Below are positions 12,872 to 22,238 of a DNA stretch of 64,000 bases, in pieces. A program made the position numbers and the translations under genes. Location of the stretch: the NCBI GenBank assembly GCA_036346225.1, contig JARFIW010000588.1:3415501-3479500 (forward strand), given 5' to 3'. This DNA is from Platerodrilus igneus. Its lineage: Eukaryota > Arthropoda > Insecta > Coleoptera > Lycidae. Each line of letters opens with the position of its first letter. The stretch's first letter is position 1. The notes under the pieces were generated by a model. It saw only the letters and a list, made by a program, of their open reading frames with translations. It was not told the DNA's origin and did not search any database.

Positions 12872-12882
12872 GATCCCCTCCA
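12872..12882 (-). promoter_or_regulatory. Polypurine tract of the Ty3-like element
   Basis: Immediately upstream of the 3' LTR on the minus strand lies GGAGGGGATC, followed by the LTR start TGTTACG. Position and composition fit the plus-strand primer of an LTR retrotransposon. Confidence 0.7.
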
Positions 12883-15136
12883 GCAAAATTAAAAGGTCGG
12901 GGTGGGGAAGCAAAATAATGGGATTCGCCTGGAAACTAAAAGAAAACTCGTTACAAAAAAAACTAAAAATAAACTCCAAAAAAACTAAAAAGAATTTTTA
13001 TCCGGCTCGACAGAACGTGACAAAAACCAAAAATGAAAAGGAAATAGGAAAAGGAAAGGTAACAATCATCGATGACAAAGATGGAATGGCATCGACACTG
13101 AACAAGTCGTCGGAGGACGGATATTTTTTGTGAAGATACGGTAAGTTCTTCAACCTCAACAGATGCAAAGGAACGAGGAAGAAAACCAACAGTACAGCCA
13201 GAAGAGGACCCAAAGGTTGTAACATACTGTTTTATGACGCTCTAATAGTTCTATTATTTCTAAAAACAGTTATTTTCTAGCATAATTTTAGCATTCTAAT
13301 TATTAGAATGAAGGTCTTGTAGCATAAGTATGTCTGCAATTGTAAACGGTTGCAAGATTACCCAAGTAGCGTCCTAGCGAAGTTCCAGGAAGATATAATC
13401 CAAGAGTTAATTAATTTTTCTAAAGGCACTTTACTTGAAAGGCACTAAACGTGTCAGATTAGTTGCTATCTATGATTAGATGTCAATCATGTTCTAGGAC
13501 CCTATTTATGCCTGGGTGGTCGGAGGAAATTTTTCAATTAGCGGAGTACTCAACTAAAAATTAGTCCCGAGATCTACTTGTGTGGCTATCTTAGTGCAAT
13601 TGGCAGTTTAATTAATCTTAAAGATTTACGACCTGCGTATCCTAAGTCGAGTATGAGAGCTAGGCAATGGGTTATTTTTCAATTAACTTAAATGTATATA
13701 AGGATGCCAGCCGGGTGTAATGGGGGTTATTTATTTCCAGACGCGTTAGAGTTTAAAGCTGGCAGTTATTTGCACGATTGAGTGAAGTGTTTTATTTCTC
13801 TGAATTCAAGTGCGTGCCGTTATGTTCTAAGTTAGTTATTTCTCTGAGTAAGTAATTAGTATATGTGGTATTACCATGAACTCAAGGCTGTGTTATACAG
13901 CATAAGTCAGTTATTTGTTTAAATACAGTACTTGTCGACTTCAATAAAATACAATTCCGGGTTAAAGCTCAGTTCAAGTAAATTGATCCGTTAGATTATT
14001 GTTTTAGAGACCGCATCACTTTAGAAGGGTTTCCTATTATATTGTGTTTCGACGGTGTCAGAGGCCGTTAATCACTAAGCCACGAGATTACCTGAGTATG
14101 CAAAGCTCAGGTGAGGAGTCACGTTACTGTACTATTTGACCCTTGAGAAGGTCGTATTTTTCCTGGTGTTGATGATCCCGTGGTTAAAGGAGGGTCGTCG
14201 CCATATGCAAGTTAAGTAGACTACGGTAGAATTAATTAATTATTGTATTGGGGGTGGTTTCACCCAGAACTGTTATTAATATTCATAAAATAAGGATTTT
14301 AGTTTTGTTTAGTTAAGTTGTGTTTGTGCTAGCCGGAGACTTTAAAAGATTAGCCCCTGTGAAGTGATTTATTTTCTGTCCTGCAATCTTGGTTCATCGC
14401 CCACGAACAAAGTGCGACGAGACCTATTACCGCGATTGGTCCATGGGCCGTTTAATTCCCATGGTGGCGCCCTATTGTAAATAATGTTAATTACTGTATA
14501 ATTTTGTATGCATATGTAATTAGGTGTAGTTTTAGTTAGTAACCCATTTAATAAAACAATCGGAATTTCGTCTTAGTGTGTTTGTTTAATGAACCCCCCC
14601 TCTCACCGACTGCTGCAACTTGCGAGGCAACGTCCCGAAACGTGAGGGTACGATAGTGCTAGAGGTCCTGCCATTTATTATTTATTGTTAATTGGATACC
14701 CTCACGCGGTAGGTAAATATTTAAATCACAAAGTCAAGCCTCAAGTAAACAAAAGGAACAACAAGGGAGCACGAGAAGAAAAGAATAGGAACGCTGGTAA
14801 AAGGAAACGATGTACTCTCAACTGTGGTAACGAAGAATCGCAACGAACGAAAACCGAAAAAGAGAGAAATGCTGACTAGGTCTAAAGTCGACTAAGTCGC
14901 GGCTTCCGAAAAAAGAAAAAACGGACTAGAAAGCACCTACCACAGGAGCGGATGGGCGAAACACAATCGGTCCAGGGACCGACAGCAAAGAAGACCAGCA
15001 AAAGGATAGGGAAAGGAAGGTGGTACGAAAGGAACGAGAAAGAAAGAAAAAAAATCAAAAAGAATAACACCAACACCAAGTATAAAACCCAAAAACAAAA
15101 CTAAAATCGTACAAAAAAAAATAAAACAAAATCCCT
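12883..15136. other. Interior of the Ty3-like element where pol is expected; possible LTR-like insert
   Basis: No pol motif was found on either strand. From about 13220 to 14690 the plus strand has features of another LTR: a TGTATATAAGGATGCC box near 13690, a pyrimidine-rich start-like segment, and AATAAAACA near 14550. I could not find clear ends or a target duplication, so this stays tentative. Short lysine- and arginine-rich frames at 14685-15079 are low-complexity and not called. Confidence 0.4.
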
Positions 15137-15560
15137 GTGTAGGTAGGTATGAGTAGGTGTGGGCGTGCACGTGCGTGTGTGTGTGTGTGGGTGTGGGTGT
15201 GTGTAGGTGTTATGCGTGTATAAAGTGTGCGTGTATGTATGTGTTTGACCGTTGTAGTCGCCTCTTACGACAGGCAGGTCGTACCATGGGGCTATTCTAT
15301 TCTCGGACCCACACGGGTGAAAGCAGTACAAGGAGAGAACGGAGGAAAGAAGAACCAAGAAAAGAACGAAAGAAAGGAGAATCAAGTAGAACTGTGTGTT
15401 TATGAAATGTGTGAGTGTATGTGTGTGTGTATAAAGTGTGGGTGTGTGTGTGTATGTGTTGGACCGCTGTAGTCGCCTTTTACGACAGGCAGGTCGTACC
15501 GTGGGATTATTCTATTCCCGGACCCACACGAGTGAAGAAGAAAAAAAAGAAAACGAAAGA
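15137..15560. repeat. Duplicated GT-tract unit, about 215 bp, two copies
   Basis: Two tandem copies each consist of a (GT)n-rich tract (15170-15245 and 15410-15460) followed by a conserved 65-base block containing ACGACAGGCAGGTCGTACC and a CGGACCCACACG end (about 15255-15320 and 15470-15535). The conserved block holds a short palindrome. The overlapping open frames on both strands are products of the simple repeat. The block may come from the 3' end of a non-LTR element, but this is a guess. Confidence 0.6.
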
Positions 15561-16570
15561 AAACCCCGCAAAACAGGGAAGAAAACGAAATCGTAAATCC
15601 AAAATTCATGTCCGAAGGATAGCAAAGTCGTCATAAGAATCTGTGGCACGAGGACTAGATATTGGGCTTAAGGCGTTTACGCCGCCAAAAAAAGAACGAA
15701 ACAAGATCGAGAACATCAGAATTTTGTCGACCAACATCTTCCGGTTCTGAAGGAGCATAGAATAAAATCTGCCTCTTTTGGGCAGTTTTCTGCCAAATAG
15801 GAATAGCAGGGGGCGGAGTAGTTATACCACTAGGTTTAGGAGGTGGCAGAGGTAGTTTAGAAAGTTCAAAACGCGTCATAGAAGGACGTCGTTTATTGTT
15901 AGGATGGGTGGTAAGAAGGTCAACGGCAGAAAAGAAAATATCATGGATTGTCAGCATATCAACGGTAGAAAAAGAAAAAGTATTGGCTGTACGAGAACCA
16001 ATTGGACGGAAAGAAACACAAGCGGAACATACTTCAGTTACGTTAGAGAAAGGGACAGAAGCATGTAAAATTTCATTGACGTTATGTGCAGGACTAGAAA
16101 TATCACAGTTAGGAAAGGAAATAACATTAGCTGTAAGAATATCAACCCTAGGAAAAGAAGCAAAATCAGGTAGAAGTTCGTCAGCATTAGATAACAGAAC
16201 ACCAGCTAGGATGTCACCAACCTTAGTTAAAAGAACAGAAGTAAGTAGCATTTTGTCAGCATGAGAAAAATGAGTAAGAGTAGGTAACGAAACAGGATCA
16301 GGTAAAGCTTTAACGACAACAGCAACAGGCATCACAGCTAGGGGTTCCCTAACTCTAACAGGACCTTCGCAGACGAAATTAGAAGTTATCGTCACTTCAG
16401 CTACGGCTGTTTTTGTAGACACGACGGAAATTTCTTGAGTTGAACAGTTTAGGAAAGCAGGAACATGCAAAATTTTGATAGCAACAGCAACAGATACTAA
16501 AGATACAGGTTCGTGCACTTCGACAGAACCTTCGCTGATTAAATTAGGAGTAATCGTCAATTTAGCTACA

Positions 16571-16867
16571 TTACATGTGATTTTTCCAATGCTCCACCCG
16601 AAGGTACTACACTGGCCAGGAAGCGAGTTTTTGTTACCTGGAAAATTTTGAATTTTGCCGAACCCTTGCTGTTCCAAGCAAGGTAGGGATCTTTAACGTG
16701 CATGACAACACTCACACACGGGACCTCCATTTTACCTCTCATCCGAACGAGGGTGTATTTTTGTGAAAAATGCTCGCCTAACATTTTTCAAGCGAACCGT
16801 GTCGGGATTCGAACCCGGGACCTTGGGCGTAGTAGTCACACACATACCACTACGCCACGGAGCCGCC
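16571..16867 (-). mobile_element. tRNA-derived SINE with perfect 14-bp target duplication
   Basis: TCAATTTAGCTACA occurs at 16557-16570 and again at 16868-16881 and brackets a 297-bp insert. The insert's minus-strand 5' end (16866-16795) is tRNA-like, with an A-box resembling TGGCGTAGTGG and a B-box GGTTCGAATCC, the internal RNA polymerase III promoter. The acceptor stem does not close, so it is not a working tRNA. A body of about 220 bases follows, ending in an AT-rich tail before the duplication. It disrupts the repetitive gag extension. Confidence 0.85.
16795..16866 (-). promoter_or_regulatory. SINE head: internal Pol III promoter (A and B boxes)
   Basis: The tRNA-like head of the SINE shows both internal promoter boxes with usual spacing. 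The 3' strand of an acceptor stem is absent, so this is a tRNA-derived promoter, not a tRNA gene. Confidence 0.75.
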
Positions 16868-17648
16868 TCAATTTAGCTACAGCTGTTATTGTAGGTACAA
16901 CAGCAATTTCTTGACTAGAATCATTTAAGAAAGTAGGAACAGGTAAAATTTTGACAAAAACGGCAGGAGGCATTAAAGATACAGGTCCATGGACTTTCGG
17001 AGGACCTTCCCAGACTGAATTAGAGGTTATGGTGATTTCAGCGACCTTTGTGCTTGCAGACACGACAGAAAATTCTTTGGTAGAATCGTTTAGGAAAGCG
17101 GGAACAAACTCTTGGGAAGCTAGCTGCAAGTCACCAATTCGAAGCATGAGTTGTAAGCGTGGTGAAGGCACATTTTGGGGCGAGAGTGAATAAGTAGGGC
17201 GAGCAGAAGAAGGAGTAGAATAAAAGGCAGAACTAGAAACGGAGGAAATTTTGTTAGAAGCTATATTTGCCGAAGAAGAGTAGGTTTTGATAGTAGGAGC
17301 AGGAGGACCTAAATAAAGTATCGAAGAGAACGTAGAATGAGAAGTAGAAGAAGTTAGGCACCTAGAGGTGAGGACAGAATTGGAAGTCTGATTCGTGGAA
17401 CTATTAGTAGTAGGATGACAGTTGGGACAGTTGTGGCGAGTAACTCACTTATATCCGCAACCATAACAATGGAGTACTTTAGGACGAGTACAACGGGTCG
17501 AAACATGACCAGGTTTGTCGCAATTAAAGCATGCGACCTGACGAGAGGGAGTAGAAGTAGGAGGAAGAACAGTAGAACGTACGGAAGAAGTATCGAATCT
17601 ACTCGTAGGCGTAGGAGAAACCTTAACGACTCGGTCATGTGAAGCAAT

Positions 17649-17781
17649 AGTATATTGTACAACGAGTATGGAATGATGCCCATTTCTCACGAGTATGATA
17701 AATTGCAGCACGAGCTGAAAGCGAGTGCTGCAAATCATACGAGTGAGAAATGGGCATTCCATGCGTGTTGTACACTATACT
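17649..17781. repeat. Long hairpin at the left end of the Crypton-like element
   Basis: The arm at 17649-17716 is nearly the reverse complement of 17720-17781 with a loop of a few bases. Both arms contain GCCCATTTCTCAC-type and ATTGTACAAC-type words in opposite orientation. A few one- to three-base indels interrupt pairing. It begins within the direct repeat, so it lies at the element's extreme end. Such cruciform-prone DNA could be a recombinase binding region, which is inference. Confidence 0.8.
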
Positions 17782-17966
17782 TTTTCTACGACTGTAGTAC
17801 GTACTTTTTAAATGTGATACCTCTTTTGTTAATATTATAAAATACATGGTAAGTATAGGAGTATACATTTTATTAATATCATAAGTTTATTATCGTTTGT
17901 GAATATACATAAATTCAAAGAAAAGTACAAATTTATCATAATAAAAGTAAATAAATTGATTTAAGT

Positions 17967-19084
17967 TTAGTTTTTAGATTCATTATTATTAACAATATTA
18001 AAGGTTACATTGCAATTATTAAACGTCATTGTAGAAGGTGTTTTCCCAAAAACTAAATTTTCTTGACGTTGGAAATTGTTGTCTTTGGACGTTGATGGAA
18101 CATTTGATGTGCTATCAATTGAATTTTGTATTATATTGCCTACATTCAACTTATTTGTTAAAGAATCGGCTATATAGTTTTCGGTGACTGATGTTGATTT
18201 CCAGCCACCGTGCCTTTTTAAAGATGTTATATCTTCTCCAGCATCTACAAGAATAGTGGTGGAAGATTTCCGGAAGCAATGACCAGTATATAATTCCGGA
18301 TTGGGTAGTTTTAAATACGTTGCAATTTGCTTTCCCATAGCACCAAATTTATTGATACCCACTTCTGTGTGGTGCATTTTCCTTTCTGATAATTTAAGAA
18401 AAAAGTAGGATCGCAAACATTTGATGGACGTAGATTCCAGTATTTTTTTTGTGATTTCATAAAAATTACTCGTTATCGTAAAGCTGCGTATAATTTTTGT
18501 TTTCGTGTCGGGAACTGTAACTAATATCGCAGAACCCAATTCCGTGAAATGAGTAATCTGATGTAATTCCTGTCTGCGGCAAGCACCCATAATTAATGCA
18601 GTCTGTAACAATATAAAAATAGCTATAAACACGCATTATTCTCCTAAGTTAATATTACATACTTTTGTCAGAAGAAACTGTTGATCCGGAGCCTCAGTAA
18701 TAAATTTATTTATTTCCTCTGTTGTAAAAATTTTTGACTTTTTCGATTTATAACCGCTTGACTTCCGTTTGAGAAACGCTCTTAATTTTCCATACTTTGA
18801 TATATCTACATTATGATGGATGGTGAGACTTGTTCTCAACATAGAATAATGCGTCCACAATGTCGGAGATTTATACTTATTAGATAATTCATTAAAGTAC
18901 GCACTTAAAACATTTTTAGAATAAGAAGTTGTCTGTTAATCTCTTCGCCAATCCATAAACGATTTATAAGCAGTCTCATATTTTTTTTTGGAAATTTCCG
19001 GTAATAAATTTAATGTAGTTGCATTTGAGCTTCCACAATATTTGGAGGCGTCGGTTCTAGTTCGCTTTCACTATCACTAGCCAT
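17967..19084 (-). pseudogene. Tyrosine recombinase (Crypton-type), frameshifted
   Basis: The minus strand from ATG 19084 to the stop at 17967 encodes about 370 residues. The N-terminal SAM-like part includes NVLSAYFNELS, WTHYSMLRTSL and FTTEEINKFI. The catalytic part has GACRRQEL (first Arg), TKTKIIRSFTI (Lys/beta region), GHCFRKSS (His-x-x-Arg), LKRHGGWKST (His/Trp) and TENYIADS (nucleophile Tyr). All catalytic residues are visible. The gene is broken by a frameshift near 19020, a stop near 18930 and a frameshift near 18640. The last 221 residues are uninterrupted. A short Asn/Ser-rich tail follows the Tyr motif. Confidence 0.85.
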
Positions 19085-19274
19085 TTTTTAAAGACTTTCC
19101 AAATACTTTTAAGATTTTAAACGCTTTCACAGTATGAAATTATTTATTTGACATTTGTTGGTTTATTATTTGTTTCATAGCCCACCTTTGAAAACTCGGC
19201 CGTCATTGGAAATAAGATGCAAGTGCAGGACTACTTGATTAATAGAAATATAAGCGCAACCGTGCAAATTGAAC

Positions 19275-19323
19275 ATTCCCGCACTGGTTGCTTAGCAACT
19301 TGCCTAGCAACGAGTGCGGGAAT
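19275..19323. repeat. Hairpin upstream of the recombinase gene
   Basis: ATTCCCGCACT at 19275 pairs with AGTGCGGGAAT ending at 19323. The two 24-base arms match at 21 positions around a one-base centre. It lies between the recombinase start and the right end of the element, the mirror position to the left-end hairpin. Confidence 0.8.
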
Positions 19324-19423
19324 AAAAACCTGTATAGAATGTAGTAGATTTCTCTATCAAAAACACACCTAAAATAGGCTCGTTCCAAAACAGTCGTAGA
19401 AATAAGTATTTTTCTCAATAGTA

Positions 19424-19692
19424 ATAGCCTTATAAATCAACTCCATGTGTTCAAAATGATCTTTCAGTAAATTAGACAACGACTTTCAGTTAGAAAACCT
19501 ATGCCGAAAACCACGATACCAAAATAAAGCATCAGCCTCGAATAAATCCACTGCAGACTCAAATAAATTCAATTCTGACACATGGTGAGCTCGTCGGAGT
19601 TTTTCGACACGTTCCAAAAAATCATGTACGGTAAGAGTGTTCGGTACACCAGAAAATTTCGAATTCCACACCGTAACTCGATAAAATCTCAA
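19424..19692 (-). pseudogene. Gag N-terminal part of the Ty3-like element
   Basis: The minus-strand frame reads VWNSKFSGVPNTLTVHDFLE, then RVEKLRRAHHVSELNLFESA, then LFWYRGFRHRFSN. This is the conserved capsid N-terminal region of gypsy-like gag in insects. An in-frame TGA follows (19488-19486), after which coding similarity continues (KSLSNLLKDHFE) up to the Crypton insertion. The capsid C-terminal half expected between this piece and the zinc knuckle is not present, so gag seems to have lost an internal segment. Confidence 0.75.
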
Positions 19693-19724
19693 AAGAAAAG
19701 AAAATTATTGTAAATACAGGACAA

Positions 19725-19766
19725 TTTAAAACATATCCACGTCGGATATGTTTTAAATCCGACGTG
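19725..19766. repeat. Two overlapping, mutually exclusive hairpins upstream of gag
   Basis: TTTAAAACATATCC (19725-19738) pairs perfectly with GGATATGTTTTAAA (19744-19757). CACGTCGGAT (19738-19747) pairs perfectly with ATCCGACGTG (19757-19766). The second stem uses bases of the first, so only one can form at a time. Position is just upstream of the gag frame in the minus-strand transcript leader. Confidence 0.7.
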
Positions 19767-20029
19767 TAAGCTTCGAGAACACTAATAGGAGCAAAACAAC
19801 AAAATAGAAATTAGAATAGGACTGTAGAATAAAGGAAAAATTGGAGAAAGAAAATATTAACTCTAGACGTGACAAGGAGAACAAAATATATACAGAGGAA
19901 AGGAAGAAAACGAAAAATCTTGGGCGCCAGCGTTTTCAATGGACTCGGATTATTGGCGAAAACACAAGACCAATAATCTGAAGTAAGCCAACCAATAATA
20001 TTGAACGTAAGGGACGAAACATAATTAAT

Positions 20030-20259
20030 ATCAGGCCGAGAAAATAATAATAAACAAAAAATTGGAGCAAAAATTAACTAAAACGAACTCGGAGCCAAAC
20101 TAATTAAAATAAAATCGGAGTCAAAGTTACATGAAACACAATCGCAGTACAAGAAAATTAACGAAAACCAACTCGCAGAAGAAATTAATTACAAAAAAAT
20201 CGCAGCCAAAATTAATCACAAAAAGAGTCGCAGCAGAAGTTAATTCTCAAAAAATCGCA
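20030..20259 (-). repeat. 28-30 bp tandem repeat in the Ty3-like leader
   Basis: About seven imperfect units, each with a TCGCAGCC- or CTCGGAGCC-like core followed by an AAATTAATTA-like stretch, lie between the primer site and gag. They are direct repeats in one orientation. No coding potential is seen. Confidence 0.75.
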
Positions 20260-20277
20260 GCCCCACGTTGTGCGCCA
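20260..20277 (-). promoter_or_regulatory. Primer-binding site complementary to tRNA-Lys
   Basis: On the minus strand, eight bases after the 5' LTR, the sequence TGGCGCACAACGTGGGGC appears. It matches the complement of the 3' end of animal tRNA-Lys (CUU) at 17 of 18 positions, recalled from known tRNA sequence. This fixes the element's orientation. Confidence 0.8.
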
Positions 20278-20285
20278 ATATTTTA

Positions 20286-21593
20286 TGCTACGTGCATTGA
20301 CGTAACTTAAAAAACCTCAAAAAAAAGAAAGAAAGGTTGACCGGGCTCAATCGGTGAGTGGGCGGGGTCTTATACATATGGGTAAATTCAAAAAGAAACC
20401 TGCAATAAATAGAAAAAATATATAAACACTCACACATTCACACTCAGAACAAAACATACAAAGGAAAAGGAAGAACTTATAATTAAACAAAATATGTACA
20501 CAACACAGTAAAAAAAATAATTCATTAAAATGGCGAGCTGTAGTTTTTAGGCAACTACCACCTGACAGTAACTAGAAAAAAAAAGAAACAAACGCAACCC
20601 TAAAAACCACCGCTCTAGATCATCGTAAATATAAACTTAAAGTATATGTACATACATAATGGCGACATTTTCAAATGTGCCCGCAAGTCTTTAAGCAGTT
20701 TTTACAGTAATAATTAGTATAGTGTTAGTAATTTATAACCATATAGTAAAGCAGTAGGAAAACAGCAGGAAATACCCAAAATAGTTCAATAATTTTCGTA
20801 TGTAAAAATTAAATTTAGCAATGCCATAGTTGAACGGTACAATCACAGGCGTTCTGGTTCCGAAGTAAGAAGCGGATACAAAGAAAAAAAGAACTAACCC
20901 TCGAGTTACTGACATCGGGGTGGAGCGCTGTCGCTGGTCCACGTCAGCGAGTGGGTAGGCCTACGTCCAGGCAGAACGCATTTGACCTCCCATTACCGGA
21001 GAAAAACGACAGCTCAAGGGATTAACGTGTTCCCCGCAGGAAGCTAGAATAATTACGAACAATAGATTAATTTATTAAAACCAAAAAGTACCGTTTTATA
21101 AACCCTATATAGTCACCACGCTATAATGCGCGCCAGCAATTCGCATAAAGAAAACGAAACGAAACAAAACAGGACGGATGTTTTCTGGTTGCTAGTCGAA
21201 CAGAAAGTCAATATTAAATTTGTTTAGTTAGAGCACCAAAGCTCAAGGAAATAAAACAGGAAAACCCTAATTTATTGAAACAATTTCGCCGAATTCTTTA
21301 AAAAGGGAAAACACACCAGCCTTAATTATTGAATACTTGGAATGACGCCTATCTAATTATGGCGTAAATTCCACGGTAAGAAATTTTTAGAAAGGATATT
21401 TATTTTTAATGAGCAGAAAGATTTATCAAGCAAAATATATAGGATGTTTATTATTAATTACAATACAAATTTTAATACACGAATGGGTTATTTTAATTTA
21501 CGGAAATAATTTTCGTGTTTAACGCCAAAGGAATTTAAGTTAAAAATTATTGCATATAAACTAATCCATTATTTACGAAAAATGAACGTAACA
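20286..21593 (-). repeat. 5' LTR of the Ty3-like element
   Basis: This 1308-bp partner of 11566-12871 begins TGCTACG and ends CGTAACA on the plus strand. Together with the primer site on its inner edge it marks the transcription start side of the minus-strand element. Confidence 0.92.
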
Positions 21594-22238
21594 GGCTCCC
21601 GGGGTATTTATGTTGTCTCTGCCCCTCACATTTCTGTGGGAACTGCAGAGCTCATGTCTGCTTATTTCTTTATTAAGTTATACAATACAAAGTAACAATC
21701 TTAATTCTAATAATTGCGGTTTTATAAACGACTGTGACCTGCACCTGCAGTATCACTTACGTCTGGAATGCAATGTATTCACATGCGTTTTCACAACTTG
21801 CTTGTGAACTTCCATTAACCTTTTCTTTATTTATCCCTGAATTGCATTGTTACGTCTAACTTAGGTTTCTTAATAATTTCTGTTTAATTATACATATATT
21901 GATTTGGAAGATATGTACTCCCGTTTTGTCTAAATACATTTTCTCAATGATCCTTAAATCAAACAGAGTCACTGGGAATCCATATGCAGATATTGCAATG
22001 ATATGCTTAACAAATTCCTATTCTCCTGCATCTGTAAAAATCTTTTGACGACCTGGCACGCCCCTATGAAGCAGTTTTAATTTGTTCATTAGTGTATTTC
22101 TATATATGCTGTATTTTTCGGCGGCTTGTCGTATGGAAATAGTTTTGATCGAAATCTCATTCAATGCCTGTTGTAACCTTTCAGGTATACAGTTTATGTA
22201 TAAAAGCCTTCCTAGCCCTTTGACTGGATTTCGTGCAT

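Larger units (their letters stand above)
15655..17640 (-). pseudogene. Gag C-terminal part: zinc knuckle, Ser-rich linker and repeat array
   Basis: Reading down the minus strand, the zinc knuckle CFNCDKPGHVSTRC is followed by CYGCGYK, an in-frame TGA at about 17447, VTRHNCPNC, a Ser/Thr-rich linker and then a strongly repetitive region. Three tandem repeats of about 57 residues carry the theme VPxFLNxSxQE, TAVAExTITSN, EGxxxVHEPVSLMPxAV. They are followed by about eight shorter repeats of 15-16 residues (theme DILxAxVSF) and a Pro-rich end. The tRNA-derived SINE interrupts the second and third repeats. Excising it with one 14-bp duplication rejoins the same frame. Such an array is not part of textbook Ty3 gag, and its role is unknown. 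Confidence 0.65.
17645..19423 (-). mobile_element. Crypton-like tyrosine-recombinase element inserted in gag
   Basis: An 8-bp direct repeat CAATAGTA occurs at 17645-17652 and 19416-19423. Removing the interval with one copy rejoins the gag codons in frame. Inside are a long hairpin at the left end (17649-17781), an inverted pair of 19-20 bases (17777-17795 against 19390-19409, one indel), a second hairpin (19275-19323), and one minus-strand tyrosine-recombinase gene (17967-19084). Cryptons are DNA elements that move by a tyrosine recombinase, and insect families (CryptonI) are known. The short direct repeat may be the recombination core, not a staggered-cut duplication. Assignment to Crypton rests on the recombinase. 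Confidence 0.75.
11566..21593 (-). mobile_element. Ty3/gypsy-like LTR element without pol
   Basis: Long terminal repeats 11566-12871 and 20286-21593 (about 1.3 kb each, TG...CA) are flanked by GGCT at 11562-11565 and 21594-21597. A tRNA-Lys-type primer site and a polypurine tract place the element on the minus strand. The interior carries gag with a zinc knuckle and an unusual repetitive C-terminal extension. I found no protease, reverse transcriptase, RNase H or integrase between gag and the 3' LTR. It would depend on a partner for movement. Two younger insertions, a SINE and a Crypton-like element, interrupt gag. Confidence 0.88.
11340..21919 (-). mobile_element. Solo LTR 2 of the same family, split by a Ty3-like element
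   Basis: The left part (11340-11565) and right part (21598-21919) together give about 548 bp aligning with solo LTR 1, including the ATTCTAAGTCGAAAT and CTGTGGGAACTGCAGA blocks. The flanks are CCCG at 11336-11339 and at 21920-21923, an exact 4-bp target duplication even though the sites lie more than 10 kb apart. It is more diverged from solo LTR 1 and 3 than those two are from each other, by eye. A Ty3/gypsy-like element with GGCT duplications sits inside it. Confidence 0.85.
9548..22238 (-). pseudogene. pogo-type DDE transposase, cut into three pieces by nested LTRs
   Basis: Piece 1 (22238-21924) holds the psq-type helix-turn-helix (ISIRQAAEKYSI, RNTLMNKLK, GRQKIFTDAGE, GFPVTLFDLR). Piece 2 (11339-11217) holds the KNNMPGVYW and SFIKRHKNV motifs. 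Piece 3 (10659-9548) holds the DDE core: NYDKTNLVDGPGS with the first Asp, CGNAAGE, LVGDNLSSP with the second, and ATHLLQPLDVAYFRPVK with the third, then GKCGIYPLN and a basic tail. Both breaks fall exactly at LTR ends. Removing each LTR plus one 4-bp target repeat brings the flanking codons into the same frame. Several in-frame stops remain (for example after YW in piece 2 and near 9821), so it is dead. An ATG at 22238-22236 fits the start if one base was lost just after it. Confidence 0.88.

Noticed and set aside
13220..14690. Another complete solo LTR
   Set aside because: TATA-like and AATAAA signals are present, but no matching ends or flanking duplication could be found, so it is only noted as tentative.
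15101..15636. Several overlapping frames on both strands rich in Cys/Val or His/Thr
   Set aside because: They translate (GT)n tracts and low-complexity sequence and carry no domain motif.
16795..16866. Functional tRNA gene
   Set aside because: A and B boxes are present but the acceptor stem does not pair, and the unit continues into a SINE body bounded by target duplications.
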